The notes under the pieces: generated by a model
Told to the model about the DNA's origin: nothing
Database searches by the model: none
The model's input: only the letters and a program-made list of their open reading frames with translations
Assembly (NCBI GenBank): GCA_020633495.1
Contig: JACKDR010000005.1
Span: forward strand, 293,501 to 357,500
Reading direction: 5' to 3'
Length of the DNA stretch: 64,000 nucleotides
DNA from: Kofleriaceae bacterium
GTDB lineage: Bacteria; Myxococcota_A; Polyangia; Haliangiales; Haliangiaceae
Made by a program: the position numbers and the translations under genes
Part shown: one piece after another, positions 8,768 to 17,794 of the stretch
Position numbering within the stretch: position 1 is the stretch's first letter
How the letters are laid out: the number at the start of each line of letters is the position of its first letter

Positions 8768-9387
8768 TCAGACCGGCTCGGCGCGACGGATCCGGGCGGC
8801 CAGCTCGACCGTCGCGCGCTCGGGCTCGGCGTCCAGCTCGTCGTCGAGGACGGCGAGCAGGTGCCCGTACCGATCGAGGGCGCGGTCGCGCTGTCCCAGC
8901 CGGGCGTGCGTGATCATCAGGGACCGGTGCGCGTCCTCGCGCAGGGCGTCGCCCGCGAGCAGCCGCTCGAGCACGGCCACGGCGGCGTCGGGCGCCCGCG
9001 CGTCGAGGTGCAGCCCGGCGAGCTCGGCGAGCGCGTCGTGGTGGCGCCGGCGCAGCTGCGCCTGGCGCTCGAGGTGCCACTCGCCGGCCGGCTCGCCGTC
9101 GAGCAGATCGCCACGGTAGCGCTCGACCGCGCGCGCGAGCCGGGTCGCGTCGCCGCGCGCGGCCCGCACCTCGCGCTCGAACACGTCGGCGTCGAACCAC
9201 ACGGCGGCCGCCGGGTCGACGCGGTAGCGCTCGTCCTCGAGCACGATCAGCTCCGGTCGGCCCAGGGCCCTGCGGACGCGGTGGAGCAGGACGTGAAGCT
9301 GTTCTTGACCTGCGCGGCCGAGGCGTCGGGCCAGAAGTCGAGCCCGACCTCGCCGCGGGTGCGGCCGCGCGGATGACGTCGTGTCGA
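8768..9387 (-). pseudogene. BTAD/SARP-type transcriptional regulator, truncated and frameshifted
   Basis: The long frame ending at 8768 is a clear bacterial transcriptional activator domain: FHVLLHRVRRALG, then YRVDPAAAVWFDADVFEREV, then TPR-like helices ending ELAARIRRAEPV. Immediately upstream, in another frame, is the C-terminal part of the OmpR-like DNA-binding domain (RTRGEVGLDFWPDASAAQ). One missing base near 9295-9300 separates the two. The first half of the DNA-binding domain is absent, and the end of the kinase-WD40 gene lies about 60 bp upstream. Such proteins normally activate secondary metabolism or signalling genes. This copy cannot bind DNA as written. Confidence 0.75.
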
Positions 9388-9444
9388 CGCTGCTGTTCGA
9401 GGGCAGCTGAGCGGCGGCGGTCCGGCGCGGCCCGTGCGGGCCGA

Positions 9445-12400
9445 TCAGCGCACGACGAGCCGGCCGTCGACGACCTGCCAGGGCACGTCGGCGGCGACGA
9501 CGCCGGCGATCGCGTCGGGCGGCCGGGCCTCGAGGTGGACGTCCCACACCACAGCGAGGCCGTCGTAGCCGGTGGTGAGCGCGCGGGTGCCGTCGGGGCT
9601 GAACGCGGTGCGGAACACCCGCTCGGAGTGGCCGCGCAGCTGGCGCAGCATGACCCCGGTGGTCGCGTCCCAGATCGCCGCGGTCTTGTCGTTGCTGGCG
9701 GTGATCACGCGGCGCCCGTCGGGGCTCCACGCCGCGTCCTGGACCCAGCCCAGGTGCCCCTGCAGGTCGACCTGGAAGTCGCCGGTCGCCGCGTCCCAGA
9801 TCGTCGCGGTGTTGTCGGCGCTGGCGGTGAGGACGTGCTTGCCGTCGGGGCTGAACCGCGCGGCCAGGACCCAGTTGGCGTGCCCGGTGATCGCCGCGAC
9901 CGGCGCGCCGGTGGCCGCGTCCCAGATCCGCGCGGTCTTGTCGAGGCTCGCGGTGACGACGCGCGCGCCGTCGGGGCTGAACCGGGCGCTCGCGACGATG
10001 TCGTCGTGGGCGAGCGTCGCGATCGCGGCGCCGGTGGCGACGTCCCAGATCCGCGCGGTGTGATCGACGCTCGCCGTGACCACGCGACGACCGTCGGGGC
10101 TGACGTCGACGTGCATCAGCGCGGCGGTGTGCCCCGACAGGGTGCGCTCGAGCGCGCCCGAGGTCGCGTCCCAGATCCGCGCGGTGTGATCGGCGCTGGC
10201 CGTGACCACGCGCGTCCCGTCGGGGACGAACGCGATGTCCACGACCAGGTCCTCGTGCCCGGTGAGGGTCACCCGCACCGCGCCGGTCGTGGTGTCGACG
10301 ATCTGGACGGTGCCGCCGGGGCCGCGGACGGCGACGCGATCGCCGCCGGGATCGAACGCGGCCGCCACGAACCCGGTCTTGTCCTCGACGAGGGTGGCGA
10401 GCGGCGCGCCGGTGGCCGCGTCCCAGGTCCGGGCGGTGCCGTCGACGCCGGAGGTGACGATGCGCCGGCCATCGCGGCTGAACGACGCCTCCTCGACGAG
10501 CCCGCGGTGCCCGGACAGGACCGCCGACCGGTCGCGCAGACCGGCGTCCCAGACCCGCACCGAGCCGTCCGCGCTGGCGGTCACCAGCCGGGCGCCGTCG
10601 GGGCTGAACGCCACCGTCCACACCGCCTGGGTGCCGGCCTCGAGCGTCGCCCACGGCGTGCCACTGCGGCCGTCCCAGATGCGCGCGGTCCCGTCCTTGC
10701 TCGCGGTCGCGATCCGGTCGCCGTCGGGCGAGAACCGGATCGCGGTGACGTCGTTGCCGTGACCGACGAGCTCGCCGCTCGCCGCGCCGGTGGTCGCGTT
10801 CCAGACGTGGACCACGGGCTCGGGCCCGCCGGTGAACAGCCAGCCGCCGTCGGGGCTGTAGGTCACGAGCTGGGCGGGCACGCCGTTGCCGGTGATCTGG
10901 GTGAGCAGCGCGCCGCGCGCGACGTCCCAGATCTGGATCGTCCCGTCCTCGCTGCCCAGCGTGACCCGGCTGCCGTCGGGGCTGAACACCGCGACGTCGA
11001 CGCTCTTGCCGACGGGGTTATAGCGCTCCGTCATGATCGAGACGTGGCGCAAGGTCGCGCGCGCCGCGCCGGTGTCGGCGTCCCAGATCCGCGCCGTGCC
11101 GTCGTCGCTGCAGGTGACCACGCGGCGACCGTCGGGGCTGAACGCGGCGCCGTTCACCTGCGCCGTGTGGCCGGTGAGCGTGGCCCGTCGCGTCCCGGTC
11201 GCGACGTCCCAGAGGAACGCGGTGCCGTCCATGGCGCCGGTGATCGCGACCTGGCCGTCGGGGCGAAACGCCACCGCGTGGACCGCCGCGGCGTGGCCGT
11301 CGAGGACGTGCAGCGCGGCGCCGGTGGTGGCGTCCCACAGCCGCGCGGTGTGATCGTTGCCGGCGGTGAGGAACGTGTGGCCGTCGGGGCTGAGCACCAC
11401 CGACCACAGCGTGTCGGTGTGGCCGCGGAGGGTGGCGAGGCGCGCGCCGGTGGCGGCGTCCCACAGCTGCGCCGTACGATCGTTGCCGGCGCTGACGACC
11501 CGCGTACCGTCGGGCGTGAACACGGCGTCGACGGCGCCCTCGTCGTGGTGCATCGTGAGCCGCAGCCGCTCGACGTCCATCATCGCGCGCGCCACCAGGG
11601 TGCGGACGCCGAGATCGTCGGGCAACACCGGGTACGCGGCGGCGAGGTAGGAGGCGGCACGCCCGGGGTGCTGGTCGAGCAGCGCGACGCGGCCCTGCTC
11701 GGTGAGGTTGCGCGCCAGCTCGACCTGCGCGTGCTGCTCGGCGGCGCGCGCGGCGTCGCGGGCGTGCTCGGCGTCGCCGCGCGCCGTGTCGGCGTCGCGG
11801 CGCGCCCGCTCGGCGTCGCCCCGGAGCCGGTGCTCGCGGACCAGGAACCAGGTCGCGCCGCAGCCGGCGACCACCAGCGAGGCGGCGACGATCGCCGCGA
11901 CCGCGCGGTGGCGGCGGATCGCGAGCTGCAGGACGTAGCCGAGGCTGGGCGGGCGCGCCGCGATGGGGCGGCCGTCGAGCCAGGCTTCGAGGTCGCGGGC
12001 GAGGGCCTCGGCGTCGTCGTAGCGGAGCCGCGGATCCTTCTCGGTGGCCTTGGTCAGGACGACCGCGAGGTCCGCCGGCAGCTCGGGGTTGGCGACGCGC
12101 GGCGGGACCGGCCGATCGCGCAGGACCTGCTCGAGGAGACGGACCTCGGAGTCGCCGTCGAAGAACGGCTTGCCGGTGAGCAGCTCGTAGAAGGTCGCGC
12201 CCAGCGAGTAGACGTCGGCGCGGCGATCGAGGGTCAGCAGGCTGCGCTGCAGCTGCTCGGGCGGCAGGTAGCGCAGCGTGCCGAGGATGGCGCCCTTGTC
12301 GCGGGTCAGCGACTGGCTGGCGTCGGCGAGCGCGGCGAGCCCGAGGTCCATGACGACGACCCGGTGGTCGGCGGCCGTGACCATGAGGTTGGCGGGCTTG

Positions 12401-13815
12401 ACGTCGCGATGGAGGATGCCCTGGTCGTGGAGGTGGGCCAGCGCGCGCGCGGCGTCGCGGAACATGACGACCAGAGCGCGGAGGCGATCGCGGGCGCGCG
12501 CCGGGAGCGCGGGGGCGTCGTCGCGGGGCAGCGCCGGTGCGTCGGGGAAGGCGTCGGCGACGGCGGCGGTGTCGTCGCGGTCGACCGCGTCGTCGGCGGC
12601 GCGGGCGGCGCCGCTGCGGCGCAGGGCGCGGACGTGGGCGGACGCGGTCGAGACCGCCTGATCGAGGGTCGCGCCGCCGGCCAGGCCGCGGGCGACGTGG
12701 GCGAGGTCGGCGCCGTCGACGACCTCCATCGTGTAGTACGGCCGGCCGTCGTGGACGCCGACGGCGAGGACCTTGACGACGTTCGGGTGCTCGCAGCGGG
12801 CGAGCGCGGCGACCTCGCGGCGGAAGCGGGCGACCGCGACCGGATCGTCGGAGGCGCCCGGCGGCAGCATCTTGAGCGCGACGGTGCGGTCGAGGGTCTC
12901 CTGGCGGGCGAGGTAGACCACGCCCATGCCGCCCTCGCCGAGCTTGCCGAGGATGCGGTAGTCGCCGAAGCGGGTGGCATCGGCGGGCTCGTCGTCGTCG
13001 GCGGCGGCGCGGCCGGGCAGCATCGCGGCGTCGAGGTCGGCCTCGACGGTCGGGCACACCGCGGCCAGCGCCTTGGCCTTGAGCTGCTCGCCGCCGACGT
13101 AGTCGAGGAAGCGCGCGGCGCGGCCCCGGCCGTTGAAGAACAGCACCCGCTCGCGCAGCTCGGCGGCCTCGTACAGCAGCCACGGGTGCAGCGACCGGTA
13201 CCCGCCGCCGCGCGCCTGGTACAGCCGGTGCGGCAGGACGTCGTCGTCGACGACCGTGCCGCGCGGGTCGATGACCACCGCGGCGGCGCCGGTGAGATCC
13301 AGCACGCGGCCGCGCCGGGCCCCGGCGGCGTCGACCTCGACCGCGTCGACCAGGACCAGCCGGGCGTCGTCGGGCCAGAACACGTCGGCGCGCCAGGCGG
13401 CGTCGAGACCGGCCGCGAGCACCTCGCCCGCGTGCTCGTAGAACGTCGGGGCGCGCACCGCGCCGTGGCCGAGCACGGCGTTGCGGTAGCCGGCCAGCGG
13501 CTCGAGCAGCTTGGCCGCGGTGGTGGAGCGCGGCGCGCCGGCCCGGCCGTGCGCCTCCTCGCCCAGCAGCTGCTGCACCGCCAGCAGCGCGGGCTCGTCG
13601 AGGATGCGATCGCCGGCGCCGGCCACGAACACCGCGGTCCAGTCGCCGGTCGACGGCATCGCCAGGCGGGCGCGATCCTCGGGCGGGCGCGCCGCCACCG
13701 CGAGGCGGACGCTCGCCTCCCACCCGAAGTAGGCCAGGTCATGGCGCTCCTTGGCCGACTTGGCGTTGCGCGCACGCAGCAACAGCGCGGCGATCGGCAG
13801 GGGCGGGACCTTCAT
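9445..13815 (-). CDS. Ser/Thr protein kinase with HEPN-like N-terminus and 16 WD40 repeats
   Basis: The product is 1456 aa. Residues 1-270 form an all-helical domain with YRNAVLGHG near residue 115, matching the RNx4H motif of HEPN domains. A kinase domain spans about 282-620 (Gly loop GKLGEGGMG, catalytic Lys in VALKML, HRDVKPAN near 468, DLG in place of DFG). A membrane helix lies near 640 (VAAIVAASLVVAGCGATWFLV), followed by a charged coiled-coil. Sixteen WD40 blades fill 758-1440, most ending IWD or LWD. The layout fits a membrane-anchored kinase with an extracytoplasmic double propeller as sensor. The start at MKVPPLP is preferred over an Arg-rich upstream extension. It is divergent from the protease gene at 13953. 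Confidence 0.9.
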   Translation of the reverse strand: MKVPPLPIAALLLRARNAKSAKERHDLAYFGWEASVRLAVAARPPEDRARLAMPSTGDWTAVFVAGAGDRILDEPALLAVQQLLGEEAHGRAGAPRSTTAAKLLEPLAGYRNAVLGHGAVRAPTFYEHAGEVLAAGLDAAWRADVFWPDDARLVLVDAVEVDAAGARRGRVLDLTGAAAVVIDPRGTVVDDDVLPHRLYQARGGGYRSLHPWLLYEAAELRERVLFFNGRGRAARFLDYVGGEQLKAKALAAVCPTVEADLDAAMLPGRAAADDDEPADATRFGDYRILGKLGEGGMGVVYLARQETLDRTVALKMLPPGASDDPVAVARFRREVAALARCEHPNVVKVLAVGVHDGRPYYTMEVVDGADLAHVARGLAGGATLDQAVSTASAHVRALRRSGAARAADDAVDRDDTAAVADAFPDAPALPRDDAPALPARARDRLRALVVMFRDAARALAHLHDQGILHRDVKPANLMVTAADHRVVVMDLGLAALADASQSLTRDKGAILGTLRYLPPEQLQRSLLTLDRRADVYSLGATFYELLTGKPFFDGDSEVRLLEQVLRDRPVPPRVANPELPADLAVVLTKATEKDPRLRYDDAEALARDLEAWLDGRPIAARPPSLGYVLQLAIRRHRAVAAIVAASLVVAGCGATWFLVREHRLRGDAERARRDADTARGDAEHARDAARAAEQHAQVELARNLTEQGRVALLDQHPGRAASYLAAAYPVLPDDLGVRTLVARAMMDVERLRLTMHHDEGAVDAVFTPDGTRVVSAGNDRTAQLWDAATGARLATLRGHTDTLWSVVLSPDGHTFLTAGNDHTARLWDATTGAALHVLDGHAAAVHAVAFRPDGQVAITGAMDGTAFLWDVATGTRRATLTGHTAQVNGAAFSPDGRRVVTCSDDGTARIWDADTGAARATLRHVSIMTERYNPVGKSVDVAVFSPDGSRVTLGSEDGTIQIWDVARGALLTQITGNGVPAQLVTYSPDGGWLFTGGPEPVVHVWNATTGAASGELVGHGNDVTAIRFSPDGDRIATASKDGTARIWDGRSGTPWATLEAGTQAVWTVAFSPDGARLVTASADGSVRVWDAGLRDRSAVLSGHRGLVEEASFSRDGRRIVTSGVDGTARTWDAATGAPLATLVEDKTGFVAAAFDPGGDRVAVRGPGGTVQIVDTTTGAVRVTLTGHEDLVVDIAFVPDGTRVVTASADHTARIWDATSGALERTLSGHTAALMHVDVSPDGRRVVTASVDHTARIWDVATGAAIATLAHDDIVASARFSPDGARVVTASLDKTARIWDAATGAPVAAITGHANWVLAARFSPDGKHVLTASADNTATIWDAATGDFQVDLQGHLGWVQDAAWSPDGRRVITASNDKTAAIWDATTGVMLRQLRGHSERVFRTAFSPDGTRALTTGYDGLAVVWDVHLEARPPDAIAGVVAADVPWQVVDGRLVVR

Positions 13816-13952
13816 GCGGGCGAGGTGTCGATCGTACGTCGCCACGCCGACGCGCCGCCAGCGGGGAGCACGCGATCCGATGGACGGGCTCCTGGACACA
13901 CCTTGCCAGAGATTTCCCCACGGGCCGCGGCGCCGCCGTCCACGGGTCTCGC

Positions 13953-15092
13953 ATGAAGCGAATCCCCATCATCGTCGCGTGTCTCGGTCTGCTGGGTGCG
14001 TGCGTGGACGAGCCCGGGCCCGAGCCGGGAGCACCGACCGACGTCGTCGATGCCAAGGGCAACCGCTGGCGCCTGCGCGGGCCGGCGACGCTCGCGGCCG
14101 ACGGCAGCCTCGACCCGGCCGACGCGGTGGCCGCCCGGGCGCCAGACGTCCCGTCCTCCGACGCCGAGCGCGCCGCGAGCCTGCGCCCGGTGGTGTTCTT
14201 CGACGGCAACGAGTACGAGCTCGACGCCTCGGACGACGAGATCCTGGCGCGCTACGCCGCGATCGAGGCCCAGGGACGCGCGGGCGGCGCCCCGGGCGCT
14301 CCCGACGACCGCGCCCGCCCCGACGAGCGCGGACCGCAGGGCGTCGTCGCCGGCACCGACGACCGCATCCCGATCGGCTACGCCAACGTCCGCTACTACC
14401 CGAGCAGCGCGGTCGGGGTCTCGGTCAGCATGACGCGCGCGCCGTACTGGGAGGCCGGCGGCACCGACGCGTGCACGCTCACGATGATCGGGCCGTCGAC
14501 CGCGATCAGCGCGGCGCATTGCTTCTACCGGCCCAACGTCGGCTGGCACCCGGTGAAGAGCTGGGCGTTCGGCGTGTCCAGCCTGTTCGGCGCCGGCCGG
14601 AACCTCGCCTACCCCACCACCACCGGCTGCTACTGGGTGACGATCCCGAGCGGCGCGACCACCAGCCGGTCGCCGTACTACGACTACGCGGTGATCGAGT
14701 TCTCGAACAGCCAGGCCCCGACGTGCAACCTGTTCCCGGGCTACGCCGTCGGCTGGTACGGCTGGTGGACCGCGAGCGACGAGCAGATCGAGAACACCAA
14801 CGTCCGCATCAACGGCTACCCGTCGCCGGCTCCGGCGGGCTCGTTCGTGTGGCCGTCCGAGTTCACGCAGGGCGACTACCGCGGCGCGCTGCGCGTCGAC
14901 GGCTCGCGTTACCTGCTGCGCTTCGATCTCGACGTCACCGGCGGCAACAGCGGCAGCGGGCTCGCGCAGGAGCTGTTCGCGCCCGGCGACCGCTACGTCA
15001 CCGGCATCGTCGTCGGCGAGGCCGAGACCAACTGGGGGCGGCGCCTCGACGCCACCGTGCGCGACTTCGTCCTCGCGTACTCGGCGCTGTGA
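13953..15092 (+). CDS. trypsin-like (V8/glutamyl endopeptidase-type) serine protease lipoprotein
   Basis: The 379-aa precursor has a lipobox (LLGAC, Cys about residue 17) and a propeptide-like region of about 120 residues with many acidic and Arg residues. The protease domain carries the full triad: His in SAAHCFY near 189, Asp in YYDYAVIEF near 244, and Ser in TGGNSGSGL near 332. The spacing and GGNSGSG signature match the S1B/glutamyl endopeptidase group better than eukaryote-type trypsins. It is probably exported and anchored, then activated by loss of the propeptide. It is divergent from the kinase-WD40 gene and convergent with the next gene. Confidence 0.85.
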   Translation: MKRIPIIVACLGLLGACVDEPGPEPGAPTDVVDAKGNRWRLRGPATLAADGSLDPADAVAARAPDVPSSDAERAASLRPVVFFDGNEYELDASDDEILARYAAIEAQGRAGGAPGAPDDRARPDERGPQGVVAGTDDRIPIGYANVRYYPSSAVGVSVSMTRAPYWEAGGTDACTLTMIGPSTAISAAHCFYRPNVGWHPVKSWAFGVSSLFGAGRNLAYPTTTGCYWVTIPSGATTSRSPYYDYAVIEFSNSQAPTCNLFPGYAVGWYGWWTASDEQIENTNVRINGYPSPAPAGSFVWPSEFTQGDYRGALRVDGSRYLLRFDLDVTGGNSGSGLAQELFAPGDRYVTGIVVGEAETNWGRRLDATVRDFVLAYSAL

Positions 15093-15100
15093 GCGCCCGC

Positions 15101-15694
15101 TCAGGGCGCCGCGCCGTCGTCGATCGTGTACCGCTCGCGACCACCGGCGGCGGCGATGGACAGCGTGCCCTGCCTCAGGCTGACCTTGCAGCCGCGCCGC
15201 TTGCACGCCACCCGGACCGGCTTCGAGCAGGCCGGGGCGTCGGCCAGCGAGCACACCACGACGTCGGCGTTGCGCTGCCACCGGCCGCGCCAGACCACCT
15301 CGAGGCCGTGGCCGCGGTTGCCCTCGCGGTAGTCCTGGTGGCTCCAGTCGAGCCGGAACACCGCCGCGGCGCCGCCGTCGGCGAGCGTCCCGGCGACGAT
15401 GTGGACCCCGTCGTAGCGCTCGCGGGCGCGATCTTCGGACATGTGCGCGATCGAGCTGACCACGTCGCCGGCCTCGAAGTAGAAGACCTGCTGGTCGAGG
15501 TTGCCGATGGCCACGGTCGCGGACGACGCCGTGGCGTCGTCCGCGGTGCGCACCGCCGCCGCCACGTAGTCGCCGAGGACCGCGCGGTCGATCGAGCACA
15601 GCCCGAGGACCGCGCAGTCGCCCAGCCGAGCCGGGGTGACCGGCGCCGCGTCGAGCGCCAGGGTCGAGGCGACGCCGAGGACGACGAGCATCAT
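15101..15694 (-). CDS. exported hypothetical protein, 197 aa
   Basis: A short N-terminal hydrophobic stretch (MMLVVLGVASTLALDAAPV) suggests a signal peptide. The mature part has paired cysteines (LGDCAVLGLCSID, VVCSLADAPACS, VACKRRGCKVS) and alternating strands ending in RERYTIDDG. No family is recognised. The gene is convergent with the protease gene, separated by 8 bp. Upstream is the Imm51 remnant on the opposite strand. Confidence 0.6.
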   Translation of the reverse strand: MMLVVLGVASTLALDAAPVTPARLGDCAVLGLCSIDRAVLGDYVAAAVRTADDATASSATVAIGNLDQQVFYFEAGDVVSSIAHMSEDRARERYDGVHIVAGTLADGGAAAVFRLDWSHQDYREGNRGHGLEVVWRGRWQRNADVVVCSLADAPACSKPVRVACKRRGCKVSLRQGTLSIAAAGGRERYTIDDGAAP

Positions 15695-15779
15695 GCACGG
15701 TCAACGCGCGACGGGCCGCGGTTGTTGCACCGGCCTCGCCACGGAACGCCGCGGGCGGCCGTGGCGACCTCGTCCTGCC

Positions 15780-15837
15780 CTCCTCCGTGACAAGCAACGG
15801 CTGGCCCAGATCGTCGACGCCGTCGGACCGCGCGGCT
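15780..15837 (+). pseudogene. remnant of an Imm51-type immunity gene (C-terminal end)
   Basis: These 58 bp align without gaps to 18068-18125, the 3' end of the intact Imm51 gene, with about 88% identity by eye. They encode LLRDKQRLAQIVDAVGPRG against LLRDKRRLAQVVDAIGPRG in the intact gene. No upstream part of the gene remains and no stop follows in frame. It is therefore a residue of a second, divergent copy, lost by deletion or replaced when the TetR/hydrolase pair arrived. Confidence 0.75.
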
Positions 15838-15894
15838 GCGCACGCGCGCCATGCCGTGGCAACCCGGCAGCTCGTGGGGACCCGCGGTGGCTGT

Positions 15895-16483
15895 TCAGCT
15901 CGGTGCGTCCGTGACGTAGCGCTGGATGGTGGGCCCGAGCCAGGCGACGACGTCGCGCGCGACTCATCCTGGCTGCCGCGGGCATGCGGAAGACATAGCG
16001 GCACAGCGCCATGCCCAGGAGCTGACTCGCCACCAGGATCGCGCGCACCTGCGTACGCGCCGGATCGTCGGACAGCGCGCCGATCATCGACGCGACCTGG
16101 GTCCCCAGGACGGCACGGACGCGCTTCTCGGCGGCTTCGTGGGTCACCGAGGCACGCAGCAACGCGGTGAAGGTGTCATCCCGTTCCCATCGATCGAGGA
16201 AGTGCGCGACCAACCCGGCCCCCACCTGGTCGCGTGGTAGCGACGCGAAGTCGGGCAGCCCCAGATCGAAGTCGGCCGCCACGGTGAACAGCTGCTCCTT
16301 GTTGCCGAAGTAGCGGATCACCAGCGCGGGATCGATGCCGGCGTCGAGCGCGATGGCCCGGATGGTGGCCCGCTCGTAGCCCTCCGACGCGAAGCGGGTG
16401 CGGGCCGCGTCCAGGATTCTCGCCTTCGTGCCCTCGAGGTCTCGGCTTCGAGGCGCTGATGTTGTCCCGGGTTTTCGAGCCAT
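15895..16483 (-). CDS. TetR-family transcriptional regulator (frameshift near 3' end)
   Basis: The N-terminal helix-turn-helix is complete: ILDAARTRFASEGYERATIRAIALDAGID, then VIRYFGNKEQLF. The all-alpha ligand-binding half follows, with LVASQLLGMALCRYVFRMP near the end. In the annotated frame the last residues turn into Arg-rich nonsense running to 15701. A one-base shift in the CG-rich run at about 15953-15962 restores a normal ending (RDVVAWLGPTIQRYVTDAPS, stop at 15895). The start at MARKPG is preferred because an earlier TTG start would place codons inside the upstream palindrome. It probably represses itself and the divergent hydrolase gene through the sites at 16497 and 16540. Confidence 0.8.
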
Positions 16484-16496
16484 TGCACGTTTGTAA

Positions 16497-16512
16497 GTCA
16501 ACGACCGTTGAC
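16497..16512. promoter_or_regulatory. TetR operator candidate 1
   Basis: GTCAACGACCGTTGAC is a perfect inverted repeat of 7 bp arms around a 2-bp centre, 14 bp upstream of the TetR start codon and between the divergent tetR-like and hydrolase genes. Palindromes of this size at this position are typical TetR-family operators. A close relative lies 43 bp away (16540). Confidence 0.7.
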
Positions 16513-16539
16513 AAGCAACCCGGCCGTGGCCATTCTCAG

Positions 16540-16555
16540 GTCAACGCTTGTTGAC
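16540..16555. promoter_or_regulatory. TetR operator candidate 2
   Basis: GTCAACGCTTGTTGAC shares the outer GTCAACG/GTTGAC arms with the site at 16497 but has one imperfect arm position. It ends 13 bp before the hydrolase ATG, just upstream of the Shine-Dalgarno AGGAGG (16558-16563). Occupancy here would block the hydrolase promoter or leader. Confidence 0.65.
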
Positions 16556-16568
16556 ATAGGAGGAAGCC

Positions 16569-16616
16569 ATGAACGACGCCATGAACGACGCCATGAACGA
16601 CGCCATGAACGAAGCT
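16569..16616 (+). repeat. 12-bp tandem repeat, four units, at a start codon
   Basis: ATGAACGACGCC is repeated three times exactly (16569-16604) followed by ATGAACGAAGCT. Each unit encodes MNDA (last MNEA) and supplies an in-frame ATG, so four possible starts are stacked 12 bp apart after one Shine-Dalgarno. Slippage would change the N-terminus by four residues without breaking the frame. Confidence 0.95.
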
Positions 16617-17468
16617 GGTCGAACCCAGCGCGCAGCTCGACCGATCCGCAGTGGGGTGATCCCGGTGCCCGGCGCCCGGCTCTACTACGAGTCGGTGGGA
16701 AGTGGCCCGCCGCTGCTCCTGATTCCAGGGGGCAACGGAACGGCTCACATCTTCGGCCCGATCGCGCAGCTCCTGGCCGAGCGCTTCACCGTCGTCACGT
16801 ACGACCGACGAGGCTTCGCGCGGAGCGAGCTCGACGGCGCCCAGGACTACGGGCGTCGACTCGAGACCGACGCGGATGACGCGCTCGCGGTGATCGAGCG
16901 GGTGGCGGGCGCACCGACGACCGTGTTCGGCCCCAGCTCGGGCGCGCTGGTCGCGTTGCAGGCGATCAGCCAGGCACGTGGCTCGATCGACAAGGCCGTC
17001 GCCTGCGAGCCGCCGGCCATGAAGCAGCTCGCGAACGGGCCGCAGGTGCTCGACCTGCTCGACGAGGTGTACGACCTCTACAAGCGGTCCGGAATCGCGC
17101 CGGCGCTCGAGCTGTTCAACAACAAGATGTTTCCGCGCGAGACCGTCGAACACTTCGCGCGGTTGCGCGACATGAACCTGCCCGGGGTCCGCGCCGCCGT
17201 CGACTACTGGTTCGAGCACGAGCTCCGTCAGTACTGCGCGGTCGATCTCGACATCGACGCGTTGAAGGCCAACGCGGGCCGCATCGTGGTGGCCGCAGGT
17301 CAGGGTTCGCGTGGCTATCCGCTGTACGAGCTGTCCGCGAACCTGGCCAACAAGCTCGGCCAGGCTGCGACCGAGCTGCCCGGCGCCCACACCGGGTACG
17401 CGACCCGCGCCGCCGAGTTCGCGCCGGCGCTGCTCGACCTCCTCGGCAGGGTCGACGCGAGGTCGTGA
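16569..17468 (+). CDS. alpha/beta hydrolase
   Basis: This 299-aa protein has the alpha/beta-hydrolase order: LLLIPGGNG oxyanion-hole strand, VVTYDRRGFARS, nucleophile elbow GPSSGAL (Ser about 123), and the catalytic His in GAHTGY near 274. It lacks a signal peptide, so it acts in the cytoplasm, on an ester, lactone or similar small substrate that the sequence does not reveal. AGGAGG at 16558 with 5-bp spacing supports the first ATG, although the tandem repeat offers three more starts. It is divergent from the TetR-family gene with two shared operator-like palindromes, so the substrate or a related compound is a plausible inducer. Confidence 0.85.
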   Translation: MNDAMNDAMNDAMNEAGRTQRAARPIRSGVIPVPGARLYYESVGSGPPLLLIPGGNGTAHIFGPIAQLLAERFTVVTYDRRGFARSELDGAQDYGRRLETDADDALAVIERVAGAPTTVFGPSSGALVALQAISQARGSIDKAVACEPPAMKQLANGPQVLDLLDEVYDLYKRSGIAPALELFNNKMFPRETVEHFARLRDMNLPGVRAAVDYWFEHELRQYCAVDLDIDALKANAGRIVVAAGQGSRGYPLYELSANLANKLGQAATELPGAHTGYATRAAEFAPALLDLLGRVDARS

Positions 17469-17785
17469 CCGCGGCGTGCCGTGGCGACCACGTCGGTGCT
17501 CGGGTTGGGACGGCACGAGAGCGTCGACGCGGTCGCGGCGATCGCCCACCCGAGCACGGCGCTCGGGATCGCGACGGCGATGTCCAGGCTGTCGAGGACG
17601 ACGTGCGGCGCCGCGCTCGTCGTGCAGACGGCGCACCCGCCGTCGGGCTTCCGTGCGTCGGGGCCCACGACCGCGAACGAGCAGCCGACCAGGAAGGTGC
17701 AGAGCGCAAGCACGCCGCCCAGGCCGTGGCTCGTCCGGCGCCTGGGTGCGCTGGCGAGCGGCGCCCAGCTCGTCGTCCTGGTAGC
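17315..17785 (-). pseudogene. small lipoprotein-like frame, start and end unclear
   Basis: A minus-strand frame carries a convincing lipoprotein N-terminus (VLALCTFLVGCSF) followed by a Cys-containing, hydrophobic stretch (CAVCTTSAAPHVV, AIPSAVLGWAIAATASTL, LSCRPNPS). This is the layout of short myxobacterial lipoproteins. No ATG, GTG or TTG stands at a proper distance upstream of the signal; the only GTG, at 17713, would leave a 10-residue leader. The frame then runs on into the opposite-strand hydrolase gene. It is probably decayed at both ends, or its start lies in a damaged codon near 17785. Confidence 0.3.
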
Positions 17786-17794
17786 CTCTCGAAC

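Noticed and set aside
9373..13956. 1527-aa open frame on the plus strand
   Set aside because: It is the antisense of the kinase-WD40 gene. Its repetitive VPDPRG-like sequence mirrors the WD40 repeats and it has no domain of its own.
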